Source: JBKPNZ01 sp046732895 (GTDB taxonomy: Bacteria; Actinomycetota; Thermoleophilia; Solirubrobacterales; 70-9). From it: a stretch of DNA of 11,312 bases. The translations under genes and the position numbers were made by a program. Each line of letters begins with the position of its first letter. The stretch's first letter is position 1. The notes under the pieces were generated by a model. That model had not been told where the DNA came from and did not search any database. It saw only the letters and a program-made list of their open reading frames with translations. The DNA lies in assembly GCA_046732895.1 (NCBI GenBank), contig JBKPNZ010000018.1:1-11312 (forward strand), written 5' to 3'. Positions 1-5,686 of this stretch are shown here, one piece after another.

Positions 1-2
1 CG

Positions 3-794
3 GTCGGCGGGCTGACCTACATGTTCCGCGAGACGGCGGCGATCACACCGCCGGGGAGCGCCGGAGGCGGCCCGGCCTGTCCAGGCGGCAATCACGTGGT
101 GGGGGGAGGGGTCGAAGGCGGCTCCGGCGGGGAGTCGCACATCGCCAGCACCTACCCCGCGGGCCATAGCGACACGGACCATCGGCCCGACAATGGTTGG
201 CTGGCGACCCTCTGGCGCAGTTCGGGCTCCCCGACGCCACTCGATGTCATGGCGATCTGCAGGGAGCACCTGCCTCGATACTTCTCCCGTTCCGCCGGCC
301 TCAGGGCAGGAAAGGCACGCGCGGTCAGCGTGCCGTGTCCCGGGGGGAGCCATGTGATCGGGGGTGGGGTGCGACTGGTCGCTGACACCGTGAGCGGCGA
401 CTATGTGAACTCCTCGTACCCGTACGACGGCCCTGATGCCGGCTCCGCCCCCGACGACGGTTGGAAGGGCCGGGCGTACAACTTCTCGGTCGATAGAGAC
501 CGGGTGATCGTGCACGCGATCTGCATCGGAACGAAGCCGTTCTACAAGACCGTGGGCCCGCTGCAGCTCGTGTCTGGTACTCCGTATGCCGCCGTCTGTC
601 CCGTCTCCCGTCACATCACCGGAGGCGGCGTCCGCCTCAGCGACGCCCCCGCCGCCTCGGCCCATCCGGTGACGATGATGCCCACGGATCTACCCGATGA
701 CCCGGACACGATCCCCGACGACGAGCTGCGCGCTTTCGCGAACCTGACCGGCGCGGGTCCGGCGAGGATTTCAATTCACGCCGTTTGCATGTAG
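3..794 (+). CDS. Triple-repeat Cys/GGGV protein, 5' end outside window
   Basis: The reading frame is open from the window edge to the TAG at 792-794. An ATG lies at 21, but the frame runs upstream of it and no ribosome site precedes it, so I treat the gene as 5'-truncated. Counting from that ATG, three homologous modules of about 85 residues begin at Cys20, Cys106 and Cys193. Each opens with C-P-x-x-x-H-[VI]-x-GGGV and closes with a Cys (80, 168, 256) inside an A[IV]C motif. The first two also share a 'SxYP...DxGW' core. The paired cysteines suggest one disulfide per module in an exported protein, although any signal peptide would lie outside the window. I do not recognise the family and assign no function. 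The neighbouring gene converges on it from the other strand. Confidence 0.75.
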   Translation, partial: VGGLTYMFRETAAITPPGSAGGGPACPGGNHVVGGGVEGGSGGESHIASTYPAGHSDTDHRPDNGWLATLWRSSGSPTPLDVMAICREHLPRYFSRSAGLRAGKARAVSVPCPGGSHVIGGGVRLVADTVSGDYVNSSYPYDGPDAGSAPDDGWKGRAYNFSVDRDRVIVHAICIGTKPFYKTVGPLQLVSGTPYAAVCPVSRHITGGGVRLSDAPAASAHPVTMMPTDLPDDPDTIPDDELRAFANLTGAGPARISIHAVCM

Positions 795-838
795 CGGGGC
801 GAGTCGCCCACGGCTGGGATGCGAGCTGCGCCGTGCGG

Positions 839-1249
839 CTAGTGGGTGAGGCACACGACCTGGAGCTTGAACTTCACGTTGGTGATCGAACTGTCGTAAT
901 CCGTCGCTCCGAACGCCAGATACTTGCCTCTGAATCGTTCGATCGTGTTGACGTCGGCGCGGTAATGCCCGTCGATCGGATTCACCGCGGGCTGGGTGAA
1001 GAAGGCGTTGGCGCTGACCGGCACTTCTCCTTCCCTGCACCCCTGCGTCGCCCGCACGAAGTCGAAGCTGCCGTTGCCCTCCGTCTGAGCGGTGGCGCCC
1101 GGAACGGTCTTCGTGCGGACGTTGACGTGGAGGCCGCTGCCCGCCGATGCGACTCCACCCAGCGCCACCACCAGTGCCAGCGCCGCAAGGATCATCGCCG
1201 CGGCGGCGAATACGGTCGCCGGTGCCGGTCGGCCAGACGTTCCACTCAT
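839..1249 (-). CDS. Small exported protein of unknown function, 136 aa
   Basis: The start is the ATG at 1249, which has a good purine-rich ribosome site (AAGGGAG) just upstream and places a signal peptide at the N terminus. The frame is open further upstream, but that part is Arg-rich and shadows other sequence. Residues 13-37 form a hydrophobic segment rich in Ala and Leu ending in 'VALGGVASA', a signal peptide style common in Thermoleophilia, with likely cleavage after Ala37. The mature part is about 100 residues with two cysteines (71 and 133) that could pair. It contains 'GSFDFVRATQGC' and a closing beta-rich stretch 'KFKLQVVC'. The size and alternating pattern fit a small secreted beta domain, but no family is recognised. 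It is divergent from the gene at 1497, with 247 bp between them, and convergent with the gene ending at 794. Confidence 0.72.
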   Translation of the reverse strand: MSGTSGRPAPATVFAAAAMILAALALVVALGGVASAGSGLHVNVRTKTVPGATAQTEGNGSFDFVRATQGCREGEVPVSANAFFTQPAVNPIDGHYRADVNTIERFRGKYLAFGATDYDSSITNVKFKLQVVCLTH

Positions 1250-1307
1250 GGCTCTCCCTTCTCGAGCTGGTGCGCCGCTTGGGCGCCGACGCGGCCAGCC
1301 TACCCCC

Positions 1308-1332
1308 GCGGAGCCCGTTTCGCGGTTTTTGC
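1308..1332 (-). repeat. 25-bp repeat, copy 1 (partner at 7716-7740)
   Basis: This 25-bp stretch matches 7716-7740 at 22 of 25 positions in the same orientation. Read on the minus strand the shared core is CGAAACGGGCT, followed ten positions later in both places by a T-A dinucleotide that could begin a -10 box (TAGGCT here). It lies 59-83 bp upstream of the minus-strand start at 1249, so it may be a promoter or operator piece. It may equally be part of a dispersed repeat. Confidence 0.4.
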
Positions 1333-1372
1333 GAACAAGGGGTCGCTTGCGGCCGTGAACACGACGCGAACC

Positions 1373-1482
1373 GATCACGAACTCGCGCTTCCGGGTCCCT
1401 GAGGTGGGTAGGCGCTCGATGGCCCAGGGTCGGGGCGAACAGGCAGGGCTGCCATCCATGGTGGCCCTGTCCCACTCGGGAA
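1373..1482 (+). repeat. Structured intergenic repeat, copy 1
   Basis: About 110 bp here match 2749-2866, with long identical blocks (GCGCTTCCGGGTCCCTG; GGGTAGGCGCT; GGGGCGAACAGGCAGGGC; TGCCATCCATGGTGG). The best-conserved part forms a 12-bp hairpin on the plus strand: 1444-1455 pairs with 1458-1469, including two G-U pairs. A second small hairpin (GGCC-CAG-GGTC, about 1424-1434) sits where the other copy has an unrelated CCCC-TCCGA-GGGG hairpin. The element ends 14 bp before the ATG at 1497, so it would be the 5' leader of that gene. It matches no riboswitch class I know. Confidence 0.6.
1387..1411 (+). promoter_or_regulatory. Possible sigma-B/F-type promoter (GCTT-N15-GGGTAG)
   Basis: GCTT at 1387-1390 and GGGTAG at 1406-1411 are separated by 15 bp. 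This resembles the actinobacterial general-stress consensus GNNT-N14-16-GGGTAY, apart from the last base. The element is identical in spacing in the second repeat copy (2763-2787). It would give a leader of about 80 nt before the gene at 1497. It lies inside a conserved repeat, so the match may not reflect promoter function. Confidence 0.35.
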
Positions 1483-1496
1483 GTAGGGTCGAAACG

Positions 1497-1700
1497 ATGG
1501 CCGAAAACACGACGAACGCCGTGATCGTTCTCAGCGCCGGGAAGCAGATCGAGGTGCAGGACAGCGTCGAGCACATCCAGGCCCTGATCGCCGACGCGCC
1601 GCGGGGCGAGATGTCGTTTATGAAGGTGACGGACGAACGCGGGATGGACCGCTGGATCAACGTGCGCGAGATCGTCGAGTTCCACGCGTCGACGCCGTAG
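1497..1700 (+). CDS. Small conserved-type hypothetical protein, 67 aa
   Basis: The ATG at 1497 is chosen because the protein from there has a compact, plausible fold, and a weak AGGG ribosome site lies about 8 bp upstream. Earlier in-frame starts at 1404 and 1458 fall inside the structured repeat. The product is soluble, with no signal peptide or membrane segment. It begins with a beta strand ('NAVIVLSAG'), continues with a helix around residues 22-33 and ends with two strands, including 'DRWINVREIVEF'. This strand-helix-strand layout with a terminal 'W[IV]N...I' resembles small actinobacterial proteins annotated only as hypothetical. Its leader carries repeat copy 1 and a sigma-B-like element, which suggests stress control, but the function is unknown. 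Confidence 0.72.
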   Translation: MAENTTNAVIVLSAGKQIEVQDSVEHIQALIADAPRGEMSFMKVTDERGMDRWINVREIVEFHASTP

Positions 1701-1876
1701 GGTCGGACCGTGCCACTTCTTCCGCCGGCCGAATTGGGCTCGGGGATCCACCAGCGGAAGGCAGAGCGATCCTCGAGCAGCTCGATGCGGCGCACGACGC
1801 CGAGCTGCCTGCGAAGCAGCCTGCCTGGCTGGCGAGTCACCCCGAGGGCCATGGACCCACGGTCGCCCGCTAGCCC

Positions 1877-1901
1877 GGTTTGGTTCCTGGCCATCGGGTA
1901 A
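1877..1901 (+). promoter_or_regulatory. Predicted sigma-B/F-type stress promoter
   Basis: GGTTT at 1877-1881 is followed 14 bp later by GGGTAA at 1896-1901. This fits the actinobacterial sigma-B/sigma-F pattern (GGTTT or GNNT, 14-16 bp, then GGGTA). The predicted transcription start near 1908 would leave only about 7 nt before the ATG at 1915. That short leader agrees with the absence of a ribosome site there. Confidence 0.5.
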
Positions 1902-1914
1902 GTGTGTTCTCCCC

Positions 1915-2247
1915 ATGGACGGGTCGCAGCCACACGCCGGTTCCCGCGAGGAGCGCATCGCGTACAACGAGGCATGGTTCCGGGACCTCAACGAGCGCAA
2001 GGCCCGGTGGATCGCGAAGGGTCTGGCGAGCGGAGGATTTCGGTGCGAATGCGCCGATGTGGACTGCTTCGTTCGCTTACGACTCTCGCCCGCGCAGTGG
2101 GAGGAGGCCCGTTCGCGACCGAACCGATTTGCGGTTGCCCCGGACCACTTCACCCACGACGTGGAGGTCGTCGTCAAGGAATACCCGGACTTCGTGCTCG
2201 TCGAGAAGCAGGGGGAGGCGGCGAGAGTCGCAGAGGAGCTCACCTAG
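1915..2247 (+). CDS. Soluble hypothetical protein with CxCx4C motif, 110 aa
   Basis: The start is the ATG at 1915. There is no Shine-Dalgarno sequence, but the stress-type promoter just upstream would make the mRNA nearly leaderless. Residues 11-38 are helical and charged ('REERIAYNEAWFRDLNERKARW'-like, split here by function only). A cysteine cluster follows: Cys44, Cys46 and Cys51 in 'CECADVDC', which could bind zinc or iron. The C-terminal half has 'RFAVAPDH', then a stretch of strands ending in 'VLVEKQGEAARVAEE'. I recognise this overall pattern (N-terminal 'R.ER...NE..FR..NER', then CEC..DC, then 'RF.V.PGH', then 'VV.K.GEA') as a common small family in Thermoleophilia and other Actinobacteria, with no established function. 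It is cytosolic. The shortened STAS gene follows 178 bp downstream. Confidence 0.8.
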   Translation: MDGSQPHAGSREERIAYNEAWFRDLNERKARWIAKGLASGGFRCECADVDCFVRLRLSPAQWEEARSRPNRFAVAPDHFTHDVEVVVKEYPDFVLVEKQGEAARVAEELT

Positions 2248-2425
2248 CCGCCCCGGATCTCGACGATGCCCTCGAAGCCGCCGGGCTGAAGCAGTAGCCC
2301 GCGCCGCTCAGCAGGGCCGCCGATCCGGAGTAAGCTCCTTCTTACCAGCCGCACGCGGGGCACTCGCCATACCCCTCCTCCCTTCGACGGCGGCACGCCA
2401 ATTGAGGGGGAAGCTGGAGGTCGCC

Positions 2426-2713
2426 ATGGACGACGCGACTCGGCGGATCGACCGGAACCTGCTCACGATGGTGAGTCAGGAACGCGCCGAATTCATCGAC
2501 TCGACCGGGCTCGCCGTGATCATCAGAGCTCACTGGCGATCCACCAACGACGGTCACAGCCTCGACCTGACGCGACCTCCGAAAGACGTCATGCGGATCC
2601 TCGAGCTGTGCGGACTCGATCAGGAGCTGCCGTTCGTGGAGCGGTCGCAGGATGGCGCGCTCGGAAGGGTGTTTCTTCCGGACCTTGGGGGTTCGGATGG
2701 GGAATTGACTTAA
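2426..2713 (+). CDS. STAS-domain (anti-anti-sigma) protein, N-terminally short
   Basis: The motif 'EFIDSTGLAVI' with Ser26 in D-S-T-G is the phosphorylation-site loop of SpoIIAA/RsbV-type STAS proteins. These bind anti-sigma kinases and so free a stress sigma factor. Downstream the family pattern continues with a strand-helix ('SLDLTRPPKDVMRILELCGLD') and 'LPFVE'. The ATG at 2426 has a strong GGAGG site 5 bp away, giving 95 residues. A normal STAS domain has two strands and the 'GELD' turn before this point. Here a GKLEV echo of that turn is encoded just upstream of the ATG in the same frame, without an obvious start, and about six residues seem missing before FIDSTG. The gene is therefore either truncated or decaying. 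The nearby sigma-B-like promoters fit its expected role. Confidence 0.6.
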   Translation: MDDATRRIDRNLLTMVSQERAEFIDSTGLAVIIRAHWRSTNDGHSLDLTRPPKDVMRILELCGLDQELPFVERSQDGALGRVFLPDLGGSDGELT

Positions 2714-2748
2714 TGAACCGGGCGCGCCACGCCCCGCTCAGACTCTGT

Positions 2749-2866
2749 GATCAAAAAGTGGCGCTTCCGGGTCCCTGCCGTGGGTAGGCGCTTGATGCTC
2801 CCCTCCGAGGGGCTGGGGCGAACAGGCAGGGCTGCCATCCATGGTGGTCCTGTCCTACCTCGAGAA
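2749..2866 (+). repeat. Structured intergenic repeat, copy 2
   Basis: This is the second copy of the element at 1373-1482. The main hairpin pairs 2827-2838 with 2841-2852. A C-to-T change at 2848 relative to copy 1 turns a G-C pair into G-U, keeping the plus-strand stem but breaking it on the minus strand. The upstream hairpin is CCCC-TCCGA-GGGG, different in sequence and length from copy 1 at the same place. CCCTGCC (2773-2779) is also complementary to GGCAGGG (2825-2831). The element lies 105 bp before the ATG at 2972. Confidence 0.6.
2763..2787 (+). promoter_or_regulatory. Possible sigma-B/F-type promoter (GCTT-N15-GGGTAG)
   Basis: GCTT at 2763-2766 and GGGTAG at 2782-2787 are again 15 bp apart, as in repeat copy 1. 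If used, it would drive the ABM-like gene at 2972 with a leader of about 180 nt that includes the hairpins of repeat copy 2. Confidence 0.33.
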
Positions 2867-2971
2867 CGCCGATTCGGAGGGGTCACGGCCTCGGGCGGCC
2901 CTCGAGGCCCCGCTGATGTCGAGTCGGCATTGGCGGTAGGGTCGCGGGCGGGAACAACGGAGAGGAGCGCC

Positions 2972-3274
2972 ATGCATGCGCGCATAGCTACGTTCGAGAC
3001 CAGCCCCGATCGAGTCGACGAGGCGATCGAGGCGGCGCGGAAGCAGGTCGAGGCCGATTGGGAATCCCCGCCCGAAGGACTCGAGGCCGCCAAGCAGCTG
3101 TGGATGCTCGTCGATCGCAAAAACGCCAGAGGGCTCGGCATAACGCTGTTCGAGACCGAAGAAGACCTTCGGCGGGGCGATGAGGCGCTGAACCTCATGT
3201 CACCCCCAGAACAGGGCGGGCGCCGCACAAACGTCGCGATCTACGAGGTGGCGCTGCACAAGGAACGCTCCTAG
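2972..3274 (+). CDS. ABM-like ferredoxin-fold protein, 100 aa
   Basis: The ATG at 2972 follows an AGAGGAG ribosome site at a good distance, and the frame upstream of it is repeat DNA rather than protein. The sequence starts 'MHARIATFETSPDRVDEAI', has a long helix to about residue 30, then a strand 'LWMLVDRKNARGLGITLFET', a second helix and a closing strand 'NVAIYEVALH'. That strand-helix-strand-strand-helix-strand order is the dimeric alpha/beta-barrel (antibiotic biosynthesis monooxygenase, ABM) layout. Many actinobacterial proteins of this size and opening share it and have no proven substrate. No cofactor-binding signature can be claimed, so the enzymatic role is open. The product is cytosolic. 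The 5' region carries repeat copy 2. Confidence 0.78.
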   Translation: MHARIATFETSPDRVDEAIEAARKQVEADWESPPEGLEAAKQLWMLVDRKNARGLGITLFETEEDLRRGDEALNLMSPPEQGGRRTNVAIYEVALHKERS

Positions 3275-3880
3275 TCGCGTTGGCTGGCGAGTGAGCGCCC
3301 GGAGGCTTGGAGAGGCCCCCGGCTGCGGGAGTACGCCTGGCTTGGGCCACCGTCACCCGTCTCCTGCTGTGCGAGCGACGATGCGGCCGGAGGCGAAGCC
3401 CTCAGCATCGACACAGGTCGAATGAATCCCGGCGAGTCGCCGTACCCGCGCTAGGAGGGGCGGGCGAAACAATTGGCGAAAGTCGCCCGTTTAAGGCGAC
3501 GCGGCGGAGTAGACTGCTTCTACCCGGCCCCGCCGCCAAGCTTTCTGGCCTCAGAGCGGTAATACGCCGACACGCGAGCAGCGCGACAAGGCAACTCACC
3601 CTGAGGCGCACAGGATCGACTGCGGGGCCGGGCGCTTCGTGGAGCGCGCTACGCGGTCAGGGGCTTAGCAGGGGGTTTCCGAAGCACCGCTACCGGGATT
3701 CGAAAGCGAGGCCAATCGACGTGGCTGCTCCCCTATGCGGTGCTGAGCGGGTTGGTGACATGGGACAAAGGGACGGCCGACTCCCCTTGGATCGCAGCGG
3801 ACCGCTCAGGACTGGGGTCGACTGGGGCGCAGGTGGGGCAACTCGGTGGCCGGGGTGGCCAAACGAGGAGCCGGCCGCGA
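3275..3880. other. Gene-free stretch with hairpins
   Basis: I see no convincing gene here. The open frames on both strands are Arg-rich shadows. Between 3475 and 3523 there are three small inverted repeats: GGCGA-AAG-TCGCC (3475-3487), GTCGCC-N7-GGCGAC (3482-3500, mutually exclusive with the first) and GTAGA-CTGCT-TCTAC (3509-3523). A related GGCGAGTCGCC occurs at 3431-3441. The stretch also carries the first tRNA-Glu-like fragment at 3684-3704. It follows the end of the ABM-like gene and the tail of the Asp-box gene, so it could hold terminators, but no T-rich run is present. Confidence 0.5.
3684..3704 (-). repeat. tRNA-Glu 3'-end fragment, copy 1
   Basis: Read on the minus strand this gives TTCGAATCCCGGTAGCGGTG plus C. 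That is a tRNA T-loop (TTCGAAT), the 3' half of the T-stem, a seven-base acceptor strand, discriminator G and the first C. The match to copy 3 is exact over 21 bp, and both copies point the same way. No tRNA body precedes it. Downstream on the minus strand a GGAAACCC-type stretch weakly resembles the terminator region next to copy 2. Confidence 0.6.
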
Positions 3881-5269
3881 TCAGGACCCCTTCGTGTACC
3901 AGACGTCGCCGCAGCAGTAGAGCGCTGAGCCGTCGGCCTCGCCCCAGATCACGTGAGCGATGCCCGTCGAGCTGACCGCGATCCCGAAGTAGTCACCGTC
4001 GGTGAACGTGTAGCCGTCCGGGCTCTTGTATGGAGCCCCCGAGCCGAGGTTCGAGAGTCGAACGCGCGGCCCCCAGCTGGCCCCGCCATCCGTGGTCCGC
4101 GCATACCAGGTGTTGAATTGGCCCGCCCGGTCGTCCTGCCAGGCGAGGTGGAAGTCGCCAGGGATGGGGCCGCTGTCGATCTGCGGCACGTTGCTGTCAC
4201 CGAGGGCGTTCACGCGGACGTTGCTGCTCCAATGCACCCCGTCGTCCGAGGTTCGCACGTACAGGCTCTTCGGTCCGTTCGGCACCTCGGAGAACGTGTA
4301 CGCGAAGACCAGGTGGCCGGTCGGATCGATTGCGATCGAGCCCGTCGCGGCGAAGTAGTCCGGGTAGCACCCGAATACCGGACAGGGCGGCGGCGCGGCG
4401 GCGACTCCAAAGGAGATGAGCGTCGGGTTGGCGCACGGTCTTGCGCCCGACGGCGAGCACCGCAGCAGGGCGACCTTGACCGGCCCGTCAAAGTCGTGCC
4501 CATGCCCCGACAGGCTCCTCTCGCCGTCGAGGGCAAAGTAGACATCGCCGTTTGGCGCGTACGCGCCGCCGGTCGCATACCACCACAGGTGGTCGTCGTT
4601 CACCTTTTGGGGCGGGAGGAACGAGTGACCGTAGTCGTGAGAGGCCACGACCATGTTGTCGAACTTGTGGTTGAACGCCACGTAGACGTCTCGGCCGGAC
4701 GGGGAGATCACGAGGATCGGCTTGTCCATGTAGCGGAGCCCGCCGTTCATGGTGACCGGACGACTCCACGTATCGCCCCCGTCGTGGGACGTGAACAGCT
4801 GCACGCCCGGGTCGTACTGGTCCATGAACGCCACGTAGATTGTCCCGCAGCCGCAGTCCGCGTTGGTGTCGTTCGCCACCCGGATCTGTGGGTCGAACTG
4901 CCACCCGATCGTCTTGCAGGCAGTCCCGCAAACGAAGGCCTCGGGACCGAAGCTCGCGCCGCCATCGGTGGAGCGGCGGAACAGGACGCTGGTGCCGGGG
5001 CAGTTGCCCTTGCAGGCGTGAGCGTTGATGCCGGTGATCAGTTGGTAGACGCGGTTCGGATGCTTGGGGTCGACCGCGACCGTGGGCTCCCAGTTGCTCT
5101 GGTGCTTCGGGTTGATGTCGTACCCGGCGGGGCGCTCGTCGGTGAAGCGGCCAGCGCCCGACGCCGGTGCGGCGGCTATCGCGACGAGGGCTAGCGCTGC
5201 CGCGAGTGCCGCGACCGCTAGAGCTCGTGTGCTCAACCGAGGCCCCCCGGTCGTTCGTGACTTGAGCAT
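3881..5269 (-). CDS. Exported Asp-box (BNR) sialidase-like beta-propeller
   Basis: This 462-aa protein starts at the ATG at 5269. Residues 14-39 form a long Ala/Leu signal segment with likely cleavage after 'APASGA'. Five Asp-box motifs (S/T-x-D-x-G-x-x-W/F) mark blade turns near residues 100-107, 161-168, 210-217, 341-347 and 392-399, for example 'STDGGASF' and 'SHDGGDTW'. This is the hallmark of sialidase/BNR six- or seven-bladed propellers. The conserved arginine triad and nucleophile Tyr of true sialidases cannot be confirmed by eye, so glycan cleavage is not claimed; binding or another hydrolase role is equally possible. About twelve cysteines in close pairs (86/90, 114/118, 139/141, 296/301, 452/453) suggest disulfides outside the cell. 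There is no anchor, so secretion is likely. The gene stands alone between two tRNA-Glu fragments. Confidence 0.85.
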   Translation of the reverse strand: MLKSRTTGGPRLSTRALAVAALAAALALVAIAAAPASGAGRFTDERPAGYDINPKHQSNWEPTVAVDPKHPNRVYQLITGINAHACKGNCPGTSVLFRRSTDGGASFGPEAFVCGTACKTIGWQFDPQIRVANDTNADCGCGTIYVAFMDQYDPGVQLFTSHDGGDTWSRPVTMNGGLRYMDKPILVISPSGRDVYVAFNHKFDNMVVASHDYGHSFLPPQKVNDDHLWWYATGGAYAPNGDVYFALDGERSLSGHGHDFDGPVKVALLRCSPSGARPCANPTLISFGVAAAPPPCPVFGCYPDYFAATGSIAIDPTGHLVFAYTFSEVPNGPKSLYVRTSDDGVHWSSNVRVNALGDSNVPQIDSGPIPGDFHLAWQDDRAGQFNTWYARTTDGGASWGPRVRLSNLGSGAPYKSPDGYTFTDGDYFGIAVSSTGIAHVIWGEADGSALYCCGDVWYTKGS

Positions 5270-5280
5270 TTCAGCCGCCC

Positions 5281-5286
5281 AGTCTA
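5281..5286 (-). promoter_or_regulatory. Likely -10 box of the Asp-box gene
   Basis: TAGACT (minus strand, 5286 to 5281) fits the actinobacterial -10 consensus TANNNT. It lies 11 bp upstream of the ATG at 5269, so transcription would begin within a few bases of the start codon. That near-leaderless layout agrees with the lack of a ribosome site. I see no clear -35 box at the right distance. Confidence 0.4.
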
Positions 5287-5419
5287 ATTGGGGCTAGGGC
5301 CGCCGGAACGTTGACGCGCCGGGCATGGCGCGCGCCGTTGAGTTGCCAACCCCGGGCCAGGAGGCCCTCGGGCGGATCGTTGTCCGTATGTTGTCCCGCG
5401 GTCGTGTCGAGAACGACGA

Positions 5420-5441
5420 AACCCGCTTGATCAAGCGGGTT
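5420..5441 (-). terminator. Perfect 22-bp inverted repeat, probable terminator
   Basis: Two 11-bp arms (AACCCGCTTGA and its exact complement) meet at a central GATC. On the minus strand the hairpin is followed by TCGTCGTTC, only moderately T-rich. It sits 5 bp beyond the 3' end of tRNA-Glu fragment copy 2, as a tRNA gene's own terminator would. It is also about 245 bp downstream of the seven-bladed propeller gene and could end that transcript. The even, GATC-centred symmetry would also suit a protein-binding site. Confidence 0.5.
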
Positions 5442-5446
5442 CCTGA

Positions 5447-5468
5447 GGCACCGCTGCCGGGATTCGAA
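5447..5468 (-). repeat. tRNA-Glu 3'-end fragment, copy 2
   Basis: On the minus strand this runs from the T-loop TTCGAAT through the acceptor 3' strand to GCC. It differs from copies 1 and 3 by one base in the acceptor (T to C). The 22-bp palindrome follows within 5 bp, so this copy seems to keep a tRNA 3' end with its natural terminator. The sequence on the 5' side is unrelated to any tRNA. Confidence 0.6.
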
Positions 5469-5686
5469 GCGCGTCCATTGATCACTCCAGCGGCGCCGAG
5501 CCCCACTCTGCGGCTACGACAGGTGGCTCGGCCCGATCATTTTGCAAGCGCGGGCCGCAGAAGGATGCTTTCCGGCGAGTCCAAGCGGGGCAAGACTGGG
5601 GCAGCGTAAAGGCCACTACTTCTCAGCTGTTGACGTGACTGGGAATCGGGTCAAGCAATACAGACATGGCTCGGCTGTGAAGGCTT
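5469..5686. other. Intergenic DNA downstream of the propeller gene
   Basis: No gene-like frame is visible between tRNA fragment copy 2 and the stop of the propeller gene at 5687. Base composition is a little less GC-rich near 5610-5690. Together with the palindrome and leader of the Asp-box gene this makes a non-coding gap of about 420 bp (5270-5686). Confidence 0.4.

Noticed and set aside
796..809. GGGC-GAGTC-GCCC hairpin as a bidirectional terminator between the convergent genes
   Set aside because: The stem is only four to six pairs and there is no T-run on either side; the evidence is too weak to call.
1373..1482. Known riboswitch or 6S RNA
   Set aside because: I tried to match cobalamin, c-di-GMP, TPP, fluoride, guanidine and 6S signatures and found none of their conserved cores.
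771..2243. Long minus-strand open frames of 490 and 378 codons covering 771-2243
   Set aside because: The upstream parts are Arg/Ser/Pro-rich shadows of the plus-strand genes at 1497 and 1915 and of the repeat. Only the segment from the ATG at 1249, with a ribosome site and signal peptide, is kept.
1880..2425. Upstream in-frame extension of the STAS gene
   Set aside because: It overlaps the 1915 gene in another frame and is Arg/Ser-rich. The GGAGG site fixes the start at 2426, though the GKLEV echo is noted.
3307..3975. 222-codon plus-strand frame across the gene-free stretch
   Set aside because: It is Arg-rich, has no ribosome site, runs into the Asp-box gene antisense and includes the tRNA-like fragment.
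3953..5194. 413-codon plus-strand frame
   Set aside because: It is the exact antisense of the Asp-box propeller gene. Its Val/Arg-rich composition arises from the complement, and no domain is visible.
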